DNA of 64,000 bases from Reinekea sp. G2M2-21 (GTDB lineage Bacteria > Pseudomonadota > Gammaproteobacteria > Pseudomonadales > Natronospirillaceae): contig NZ_JADPQG010000001.1 in the NCBI RefSeq assembly GCF_015687175.1, positions 124,001-188,000 of the forward strand. The letters are read 5' to 3'. Below the pieces are notes generated by a model that was not told where the DNA came from, did no database searches, and worked only from the letters and a program-made list of their open reading frames with translations. This document shows, piece after piece, positions 17,954 through 24,956 of this stretch. The first letter of the stretch is position 1. The number at the start of each line of letters is the position of its first letter. Position numbers and translations under genes: made by a program.

Positions 17954-18292
17954 ATGGCTAAGCACGATTCTAAGCTAGAGCACCGCTCGTTCCAAGAAAA
18001 TTTCCTCTCACAAGAGAAACTAAGCGCACAAAATAGCGACCTTCAACCCTCTGTTGAAGCGAAAACCCCTTGTGACCCCGTAGTAAAGCAGTCAATTGCC
18101 AGCCGGCACCGAAACCCACAGATAGAAACCGACCCCGCGTATTTACGCGCTCTGCACTGGTGGCGTTTTCGTATAGCCCTGGCGTTGTACACCGGAGCTT
18201 TTCCAAATTCGATGCGGCTAAAGCCGTGTTCCGTGACATTCGTGAGTTATCAGCAACTGTTAAAGCAGTACCGAAGTAACAACAGCCGCTGA
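17954..18292 (+). CDS. Small hypothetical protein with probable frameshift near its C-terminus
   Basis: The annotated frame gives 112 residues (MAKHDSKLEHRSFQ). Up to about residue 82 (HWWRFRIALALYTGAF) it is plausible protein. After a TTTT run at ~18197-18200 the frame reads an unlikely basic tail, whereas a +1 shift reads SKFDAAKAVFRDIRELSATV and stops at 18277-18279. That alternative end is amphipathic and more protein-like. A lost T in the homopolymer, real or a sequencing artefact, would explain it. It is the first gene of the toxin/immunity region and is followed 122 bp later by the RadC-like gene. No domain recognised. Confidence 0.5.
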   Translation: MAKHDSKLEHRSFQENFLSQEKLSAQNSDLQPSVEAKTPCDPVVKQSIASRHRNPQIETDPAYLRALHWWRFRIALALYTGAFPNSMRLKPCSVTFVSYQQLLKQYRSNNSR

Positions 18293-18413
18293 ATACACGC
18301 AGTAAAAAACACAGAACACATTGCTTAGCCGCACATCTTGCCTGCGCACGCAGGCAAGGTTTCTGATGCTTAAAAACAGAAACAAAACGAACTAACGAAA
18401 AGCGAGACACACC

Positions 18414-18902
18414 ATGTACAAAAAAATCATAAATCCAGACGACGAACTGCTGTTCACCCACGCCCATCAACGTGAACTGGAAAAACCAAACCCCGTGATT
18501 TTAGACAAACCCGAACGCGCCGAGCTGTACATTGCCAACACCTTTTTCCATTTAAAGCACGAAGCCATTCACGCACTCATGCTCAGCACCCGCAGCGTAT
18601 TATTAGAAAGCCGACCGATTCTCACCGGGAAATTCTCCTTGAAAGAACTCACCACGAATTTGCTAATCAGTCACGTCATACAAGCCAGCGCCACAAGGCT
18701 CATCATCATCCACCACAACCCCAAAGGAAACTTGTCGATCAAAGACAAACACTTGTTGGAAGCTACAAGAATAAAAGACCGCTTGCTGGAATACTCGATC
18801 TGGTTGGATGACTTTTTTCTCATCACCAAGGCAGATACCGGTAGCAGTAGCGGCTACAACCGAATGAACAGCACATCGCTGGCCCGTTTAGGGTTGGTGT
18901 AG
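18414..18902 (+). CDS. RadC-like (JAB/MPN fold) protein with altered metal motif
   Basis: 162 residues. The central part aligns with RadC/JAB-domain proteins: FSLKELTTNLLISHVIQA corresponds to the conserved strand-helix before the metal site, and IIIHHNPKGNLSIKD corresponds to the RadC HNHPSGxxxPSxxD block. The usual HxH is here HHN, so the second metal His is missing while the Ser and Asp positions remain. WLDDFFLIT matches the LDHxIxG strand. RadC-like genes are common in mobile and toxin islands but their role is unclear, and this variant is probably not a working metalloprotease. It lies between a small frameshifted gene and the 760-residue carrier-like gene. Confidence 0.65.
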   Translation: MYKKIINPDDELLFTHAHQRELEKPNPVILDKPERAELYIANTFFHLKHEAIHALMLSTRSVLLESRPILTGKFSLKELTTNLLISHVIQASATRLIIIHHNPKGNLSIKDKHLLEATRIKDRLLEYSIWLDDFFLITKADTGSSSGYNRMNSTSLARLGLV

Positions 18903-19050
18903 TGGTACGCGCTACTTTTTCACTCGCGTAAGCGGGCAAACAAATGAGAACCGGGTCGCAGTTCCACAGGCTGTTGGTGTTTCACCTGTGCCCACTTTTG
19001 TATGATGCTGCTCGCATACGCACACAAACACCATTTACAAAGGAGTTGTA

Positions 19051-21333
19051 ATGGAACCTCAAAGCCTTGCGGCCGAATTCGACCGCGCGCCGAAGGAGCT
19101 GCCCCTGGCAGACAAGCTCCGGCAACAACCACTCACCAACTCGCAAAAAAACAAATTACCCAGCATCATCCAAAAAGCCGTGGGCACTCGTGCCTGGTGT
19201 CTCGTGCCGAAAGAACATTGGGAGCTGTTCCGGTACGACGAGTCCGCGCTGCGTTTTGAGCAGACTCGCAGCGGTGTAGCCAAAGTAAAACGGTTTGGCG
19301 CTGGAACCAGCCAACGTTGGTTGTTGGTCAGTGCTAAAATCGCTCAATCAAGCGCATCTGCGGGGCCGGTTGCAGCAGCAGTGGCCAGTACCAGCTCTGC
19401 ACTGAGCCCAGAGCAATGGCAAGCCGCGACGGAAGTGTTTTCTACCCGTAGCGATGGCGCGAACGAACCCTCGGTCTGTTTTAACGCACCGGCAAATAAT
19501 GCACATATCACCGTGGCGGCGGACCCAACCGCATGGCGCGCACCCATAAGCTACCACCAACGCCGGGTTATCCTAAACTCTGGCGAAAGTGCTACCACGG
19601 TTGCGCAAAAGCATTACGGTAAGCCCGACCCAGCTCTGGTGTACAAATTAAACCCACAGTATTCATCAGCGAACCCACCCAAAGCGGGAGATGCTATTGC
19701 CATACGCGACGGCGCCGCCATCGAATTTGCCATATCAAGCCGCAACACCAGCAAAGTAAAGGTGACGGTGAGCGGGGCCGTGTCGAAAACACTTACGCTG
19801 AATCCAGCGTCAGCCGGGCAAGAGTTCACCGAAACCCGGGCCAGTGTCCCTGCCGTGGCCGGTGAGTACCGGTTGGTTGCCGAAGCCGAAGGCGTAACCC
19901 ATACCCGGGTATTTACCGTCGAGGTTGAACCCACCCCAACCGATTGGCTGAAACTCACCGCACACTACGAAGACCCATGGCAAACCCCGTTACCCTTAAC
20001 GCAGGTGTCCGTTATGGTGAACGGCGTGGTACATGAAGCGCAGCAGGCGTTGAATGCGGGCATGGGGCAAACCGAACCGGCCCGCTCTATCGATGATGCC
20101 CGCCGTACCCAAAACGACCCTGGCGCCCTAGTGCTGGACGATATTCCCGTGGGGGATATTGCCATTGTCATTGAGGCCGATGCTGCACTGGAGCAAAGCA
20201 TCGTTAACGAAACCGACAGCCTGATCCGCGCACTGGATGGCGCATACCGCCGTTTAGTGAGCGATATGAGCGAATTCCAAACCCGGTGGGACACCTACGG
20301 CTACGCCGCCATTGCACTCGACGGTGGCAGCGGCCTGTTAACCGGCGGGTCTGGCTGGGTGAAAGATCAGGCGGAACTGTTTGAAGCCGAAACCTGGCAG
20401 GCGCTGGGCAGCACATTGAGCGATGCAGCGGGTAAAACCATTGATGTCACCGCCGGTTACGCCAGCGACGTGTTCGACCGCATAAAAACCACAAGCCAAG
20501 CCTTGGGCGATGCCATAGACGATGCCGACCTCGGCAACTGGCAATGGTGGCAAACGCAAGCCGAAGACGCCATAAACGCGGCCAGGGCCGAAGCCGCCGA
20601 CATTGCCAGCCAGATGCAAACCGGCGTAACCGAAGCATTGGAAACCGTCGACAAAAGCCGTGAAACCCTGAATAAACTGATGACACACAAAGAGGCCATA
20701 TTCGCACTGCCTGAACAGTTGGCGCGCGGCAACATCAGCGAGGTGGAACACTTTGTCGACACGGTATTGATGGACATAGACCCAGACCTTGCCCAAAGCA
20801 TTCAGCAAAACCCAGACTTCTACATAGTACTGGCGTTGATTGAAAACAACGACGCCGCCTTAACCTATATGGCTTATGCCTCGTTAATATTTGAAGCCGT
20901 GCCACCGAACTTTTACGCCTATACCGGCGGCAAAGGTGGCGCCTACATTGCCATCGAAGTACTGTTGCTGATTCTCATGTCGTTCCTCACCTTAGGCACC
21001 GGCACTGCCGCGCGGCTTACCGCGTTGGCCGCCAAGCTGGCGGCACGCAGCGCTAATGTTGCCAACGCCTCGCAAAAACTGAAGAAAGCTCAGCAAGCAC
21101 TTAACAGTTTTGTCGGCGCGCTGGAAGAAATCGCCGACTGTGGCGAAAAACTGAAAAGCATTGGCAAAAAATTAGTACTCAACCGGAATAAAGGGACTCT
21201 GATCAAAGGCAAAAGTGGCTCCACACTCGCCGCCAAACGGGAAACCACAAAAAGAGACGTGCGCTGCCGCTATTGCCACAGCGACCAACACAGCACACCG
21301 AAAAAACTCAAAGGCAATGTAGAAGTGGAATAA
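19051..21333 (+). CDS. Large LysM-containing, transmembrane toxin-carrier-like protein
   Basis: 760 residues, ATG at 19051 with AAAGGAGTTGTA just before it. There is no signal peptide. Residues 1-95 form an unassigned N-terminal domain. A LysM-like peptidoglycan-binding motif sits at ~172-219 (VILNSGESATTVAQKHYG ... NPPKAGDAIAI). Residues ~225-330 are beta-rich, and ~355-610 are helical with an amphipathic Ala-rich stretch. One strong hydrophobic helix lies at ~632-655, followed by an Ala/Lys-rich helix and a basic tail with a CRYCH motif at ~739-743. This architecture is common for effector backbones delivered between cells (type VI-type or related), but I see no PAAR, VgrG or Rhs signature. 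A nuclease-toxin gene starts 20 bp after the stop, suggesting a split effector. Function inferred from context. Confidence 0.65.
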   Translation: MEPQSLAAEFDRAPKELPLADKLRQQPLTNSQKNKLPSIIQKAVGTRAWCLVPKEHWELFRYDESALRFEQTRSGVAKVKRFGAGTSQRWLLVSAKIAQSSASAGPVAAAVASTSSALSPEQWQAATEVFSTRSDGANEPSVCFNAPANNAHITVAADPTAWRAPISYHQRRVILNSGESATTVAQKHYGKPDPALVYKLNPQYSSANPPKAGDAIAIRDGAAIEFAISSRNTSKVKVTVSGAVSKTLTLNPASAGQEFTETRASVPAVAGEYRLVAEAEGVTHTRVFTVEVEPTPTDWLKLTAHYEDPWQTPLPLTQVSVMVNGVVHEAQQALNAGMGQTEPARSIDDARRTQNDPGALVLDDIPVGDIAIVIEADAALEQSIVNETDSLIRALDGAYRRLVSDMSEFQTRWDTYGYAAIALDGGSGLLTGGSGWVKDQAELFEAETWQALGSTLSDAAGKTIDVTAGYASDVFDRIKTTSQALGDAIDDADLGNWQWWQTQAEDAINAARAEAADIASQMQTGVTEALETVDKSRETLNKLMTHKEAIFALPEQLARGNISEVEHFVDTVLMDIDPDLAQSIQQNPDFYIVLALIENNDAALTYMAYASLIFEAVPPNFYAYTGGKGGAYIAIEVLLLILMSFLTLGTGTAARLTALAAKLAARSANVANASQKLKKAQQALNSFVGALEEIADCGEKLKSIGKKLVLNRNKGTLIKGKSGSTLAAKRETTKRDVRCRYCHSDQHSTPKKLKGNVEVE

Positions 21334-21353
21334 AGACAAAGAGAGCGACGAAA

Positions 21354-22085
21354 GTGACAAAAAGCAGCATTTATATTGAAGGCATGGTCAATGGGCATCC
21401 TTATGTCATTGGCGATGACGAAGGGCATGTGCCCGTACCGAAAGGTAAGACAAAACGTGATTGGCGGTTTCGTAAATCTCTATTGGAGGCAGTGGCCGAT
21501 GACCCAAACCACCCGATTTTCAACGGCATTATAATGGCCGCGCACCACCTTATTTCCGTGGAAGGTATGGCTAAATCCGGTTTGGGTAGCTTGGTTGAAG
21601 ACCGTGGTTACAACATTAACCTGGTTGAAAACCTCATCTTTCTGCCCTATGAACTGGAAGGCGCGTGCCATTTAGGGGTGCAATTGCATCGGGGGGATCA
21701 CAAGAAAAAGGATATACACGGTCGGAATTATCATGAAACTGTGGAAGATGCATTGAAAAAGAAAAAACTGGATATTAAAAAGTGTGATTCCTCGCCAAAA
21801 GAAACACTGAACACACTGACCCGAACGTTGAATGGGATTTCAGCAATGATGGTTAAGAAAATAGCTAAAAATCAGGTTTGTTTATCAGACATCGCAGAGA
21901 CGTTTGAACTGGATAACCCTAAAGGTTGCGGTAACGCCAAAACCGTGGGTCAGCATCGGTTGTCGGACCACCATTGTCATTTAAACCGGGACCATCAGTT
22001 TAAACCGGGTAGGGTAGTCATGAACGCGAAAAACCTACCCATCACCCTTTCTAAGCAACACTACAAACTCAAGGCAGGCCAATGA
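21354..22085 (+). CDS. AHH-domain nuclease toxin
   Basis: 243 residues from a GTG at 21354 that follows AAAGAGAGCGACGAAA. A longer frame from 21273 overlaps the upstream gene and is less likely. The N-terminal 30 residues (IEGMVNGHPYVIGDDEGH) resemble a linker seen before effector toxins. Residues 62-136 fit the AHH family of the HNH/ENDO VII superfamily: the AHH motif at 63-65, LGSLVEDRGYNINLVENLIFLP, His106, then LHRGDHKKKDIHGRNYHETVEDAL with further His residues. Such toxins cut nucleic acid in a target cell. The C-terminus carries a His-rich HRLSDHHCHLNRDH segment. The stop overlaps the ATG of the first Imm11-type gene (ATGA), so toxin and immunity are translationally coupled. Confidence 0.8.
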   Translation: MTKSSIYIEGMVNGHPYVIGDDEGHVPVPKGKTKRDWRFRKSLLEAVADDPNHPIFNGIIMAAHHLISVEGMAKSGLGSLVEDRGYNINLVENLIFLPYELEGACHLGVQLHRGDHKKKDIHGRNYHETVEDALKKKKLDIKKCDSSPKETLNTLTRTLNGISAMMVKKIAKNQVCLSDIAETFELDNPKGCGNAKTVGQHRLSDHHCHLNRDHQFKPGRVVMNAKNLPITLSKQHYKLKAGQ

Positions 22086-22708
22086 GCAAGTACGATTACG
22101 AATACTATATTCCTTTTGCTCCCAATACCGAGGAAAAGTTATTTTTAGGCTTAAATCAAAAATCACATGACCGGGACTATCACTTTTCGAAGCTGAACCT
22201 TGCAGAAGGCCCCATGGTTTACATTAATAATTATAAAGAGGAAGACGTTGAGGCAGGCACTCGTACTCCAATACCCGATGTCTTTCTTCGTTTAGGTGTG
22301 ATGGTTATCCCAAAACCGTTCATGGAGTTTTTGCGCTATTTTGACATCCCCGGTTTGCAATTGTTCCCGGCGGTGTATATCGACGATGACGACATCTGGC
22401 ACGAAGATCTCTGGCTGGTGAACTTTTATGAAGGCTTGGATTGCATCGATGTAAAAAATAGTGAAATTGACTATGACCCAGATGTATGGTCAATGGGTGA
22501 TGATTACATAGTAGATAAGCCGTCGTTGTCTGAAGCGGTGCTCTCCGAAATACCGGAGGATCAACGGCTTATGTTTAAAATCGCCAAAGTGGACAACCCA
22601 CATTTGTATTGCCACCAACGCGTGGTCGATTTTGTTCGGGAAATTGGCTATACAGGTATCGACTTCATTAAGGTCGCCGACTTTGAAGAAGGAATGCAAC
22701 GACAGTAA
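22082..22708 (+). CDS. Imm11-type immunity protein, copy 1
   Basis: 208 residues, ATG overlapping the toxin stop by four bases. Matches the Imm11-type immunity family: IPDVFLRLGVMVIPKPFMEFL, then WHEDLWLVNFYEGLDCIDVKNS, SLSEAVLSEIPEDQRLMFKIAK and a C-terminal HQRVVDFVREIGYTGIDFI. It is expected to bind and neutralise the adjacent AHH nuclease in the cytoplasm of the producing cell. It is highly similar to copy 2; the differences are concentrated around residues 120-145 (DVKNSEIDYDPDVWSMGDDY against DLENSTVKYTLWEEGDDY). Confidence 0.8.
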   Translation: MSKYDYEYYIPFAPNTEEKLFLGLNQKSHDRDYHFSKLNLAEGPMVYINNYKEEDVEAGTRTPIPDVFLRLGVMVIPKPFMEFLRYFDIPGLQLFPAVYIDDDDIWHEDLWLVNFYEGLDCIDVKNSEIDYDPDVWSMGDDYIVDKPSLSEAVLSEIPEDQRLMFKIAKVDNPHLYCHQRVVDFVREIGYTGIDFIKVADFEEGMQRQ

Positions 22709-22728
22709 TATTGCAGACAGGCAGGCCA

Positions 22729-23349
22729 ATGAGCAAATACGATCACGAATACTACATTCCTTTTTCACCCAATACCGAGGAGAAATTGTTTTTAGGCTTA
22801 ACTCAAAAATCTCATGATAGATATTATCACTTTTCTAAACTGAACCTTGCAGAAGGCCCCATGGTTTACATTAATAATTATAAAGAGGAAGACGTTGAGG
22901 CAGGCACTCGTACTCCAATACCCGATGTCTTTCTTCGTTTAGGTGTGATGGTTATCCCAAAACCGTTCATGGAGTTTTTGCGCTATTTTGACATCCCCGG
23001 TTTGCAGTTGTTCCCGGCGGTGTACATCGACGATGACGACAACTGGCACGAAGACCTCTGGTTGGTGAACTTCTACGAAGGTTTGGATTGTATCGACCTG
23101 GAAAACAGCACCGTGAAATATACGCTGTGGGAAGAAGGGGACGACTATCGCGTGAAAAAACCATCGTTGTCTGAAGCGGTGCTCTCCGAAATACCGGAAG
23201 ATCAACGACTCATGTTTAAAATCGCCAAAGTGGATAATCCTCACTTGTATTGCCACCAAAGAATCGTCGATTTCGTACGAGAAATTGGCTATACGGGTAT
23301 TGACTTCATTAAGGTCGCCGACTTTAAAGAGGGGATGCAACGACAGTAA
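22729..23349 (+). CDS. Imm11-type immunity protein, copy 2
   Basis: 206 residues from the ATG at 22729; a TTG 18 bases earlier is in frame but less likely. Nearly identical to copy 1 over residues 1-115 and at the C-terminus, with a divergent patch in the middle that could alter toxin specificity. The intergenic block (GACAGGCAGGCCAATGAG) repeats the one before copies 1 and 3, so the array grew by tandem duplication of a unit of ~645 bp. No second toxin gene is present, so this may be an orphan immunity gene against a related toxin. Confidence 0.8.
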   Translation: MSKYDHEYYIPFSPNTEEKLFLGLTQKSHDRYYHFSKLNLAEGPMVYINNYKEEDVEAGTRTPIPDVFLRLGVMVIPKPFMEFLRYFDIPGLQLFPAVYIDDDDNWHEDLWLVNFYEGLDCIDLENSTVKYTLWEEGDDYRVKKPSLSEAVLSEIPEDQRLMFKIAKVDNPHLYCHQRIVDFVREIGYTGIDFIKVADFKEGMQRQ

Positions 23350-23369
23350 TGTTGCAGACAGGCAGGCCA

Positions 23370-23660
23370 ATGAGTAAATACGATCACGAATACTACATCC
23401 CCTTTGCCCCCAATACGGAAGATAAATTGTTTTTGGATACGCATCAGAAATCCGTTTTTAGGGATAGACATATTCATCGACTGACCTTTTCATTCAGCCT
23501 AAGGCCATTTTTAAACGATTCTCGTGTAGAGGATTCAAACAGGGCAATGGAACGCCATTGCAGGGTATTCATGAACTGCTTGGGTTAATGTTAGCTCCAA
23601 AATCCTTTAGGGAGTTCTGAACTACGTTAATAGGCTCAGTCTGCAGTTGTTAATAGGCTC
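23370..23660 (+). pseudogene. Imm11-type immunity gene, copy 3, broken
   Basis: Starts like copies 1 and 2 (MSKYDHEYYIPFAPNTEDKLFLD) but the frame leaves homology after ~24 residues and stops at 23586-23588. A second frame from about 23547 contains GTPLQGIHELLGLMLAPKSFREF, which fits the Imm11 core better than the first frame, followed by stops. This looks like recombination between the tandem array and a more diverged Imm11 gene, then decay. Confidence 0.65.
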
Positions 23661-24956
23661 TGTAGGAAATGGCGTCGCGAGAAAGCCTGTATCACCAAGG
23701 GAGAGTTCAGTTGATGGGTTATCCTATTAATAGCTACTAAGGCTTACCTTTAGCATTCTCGAAGAAAAACACTTTAGCTTTTCGTGTTTCTTGATTGCCA
23801 AATTGAGTAGGGCATTATACTTGGCGCAAGCATAATATGGTTCTCAATGTTGGTTGATGTGATTGCGAGACAGGTTGCTGGCACCGTAATTTTGTCTTTA
23901 TATAATTTATGACAATTCTTTTGTTGAAAGCTTCCAGGCGAAAACAAAGAAGAAAAGATTAAAGAATTCACTTGAGAAATGGAGAGTTTTATCGCATCGT
24001 AGGTTTTACTGCCTTACCTTTAGATTTGAGCAAAGGTAGCTGCTGTCTCCTATTGAGCTGTCGTAAAGGTTGTAGCTTGCTTCTTCGGTATTCCTTCATT
24101 TTGTGATCTGAGTCTTAGCCACTATTTGCGTTTTACGAGACGGGTGGTCAGTTCAATAAAAGTTCCCTGTCGTCTGTCCGCTTCAAAATGAATTTGTCTA
24201 TAGGTTTAGGGCACCTCTAAAAGTCCGTCGATCTCTGCGCGTGTGCTAACAACGTGCAATACGAGGCAAACACTGAAGGGAATGACGGGCCCTTTCAAAG
24301 TGTTTAACGAAGTTTTGTGCGTTGCTAGCCCGCGCCCTACGGGAACTTAAGAACGAACTTATGGCTTTGTTGAAAATTCTTAACTTAGTCTGCTAGGTTT
24401 TCAAATTTTCGCCTAGCCCTAACCTCGTTCTTAAGCCGAGAGTATGATGGACTTTCTAGAGGTCCCCTTAATGGTGATTCTCGATATAAGCGCTGTTTAT
24501 AGGCTGTTGTCGCATAGTCTTATTTCGAGAGTTTTATTGGAACTGGATGCTTCTTTTGTGGCTTGAATTATCTCTGAGTAACTTCTACCGACCTCAACAG
24601 ATACAAACATTTGAAACTTAAATTCGTTTACCGAGTCTTTCATTTCCCTGGCTGACTACTGTTAATTGTTTTGGTTAGAGATCGCGATGCTCTGCAGGAC
24701 AATCCTCACTCCGACTTTCATTTTGCAGATCAACTCTTGCCATTTGACAATGTGTTTTTTGTTGAATGCTGGCGTGAGGTTTCTACCTAAATCTGATGGT
24801 TTCTTCAGAGGGTGCTTAAGGGGTTTTAAAAACATGAATGAATGGTTAAGAAATGTGAATTACATCCGGAATACTCTGGGCGATGTCCGTACACTCTCCA
24901 TCCCTCGAATGTTGTTCGAGTTTGCCAATTCTACTAAAAGCCAATGAAGGATCACC
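23661..24956. other. Gene-poor stretch after the toxin/immunity array
   Basis: About 1.3 kb with no convincing gene. It contains the MITE at 24209-24467. A 93-residue frame at 24666-24947 (MFWLEIAMLCRT) is cysteine/phenylalanine-rich with no ribosome site and is probably spurious. Confidence 0.6.
24209..24467. mobile_element. MITE-like element with IS5-type ends
   Basis: A 259 bp non-coding element. The left end GGGCACCTCTAAAAGTCC matches the reverse complement of the right end (GGGGACCTCTAGAAAGTCC) with one gap and one early mismatch. It is flanked by TTA on both sides, fitting a 3 bp TNA-type target duplication known for some IS5-family elements. An inner pair CTTAAGAAC/GTTCTTAAG (near 24346 and 24427) adds secondary structure. 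No transposase inside. Confidence 0.75.

Noticed and set aside
21273-21353. Longer N-terminus for the AHH toxin
   Set aside because: It overlaps the upstream gene by 61 bases and is basic and Gln/Thr-rich. The GTG at 21354 has a good ribosome site and gives a sensible start.
24666-24947. 93-residue frame before the M23 peptidase gene
   Set aside because: No ribosome site, odd composition and no recognisable motif; likely chance in a gene-poor stretch.
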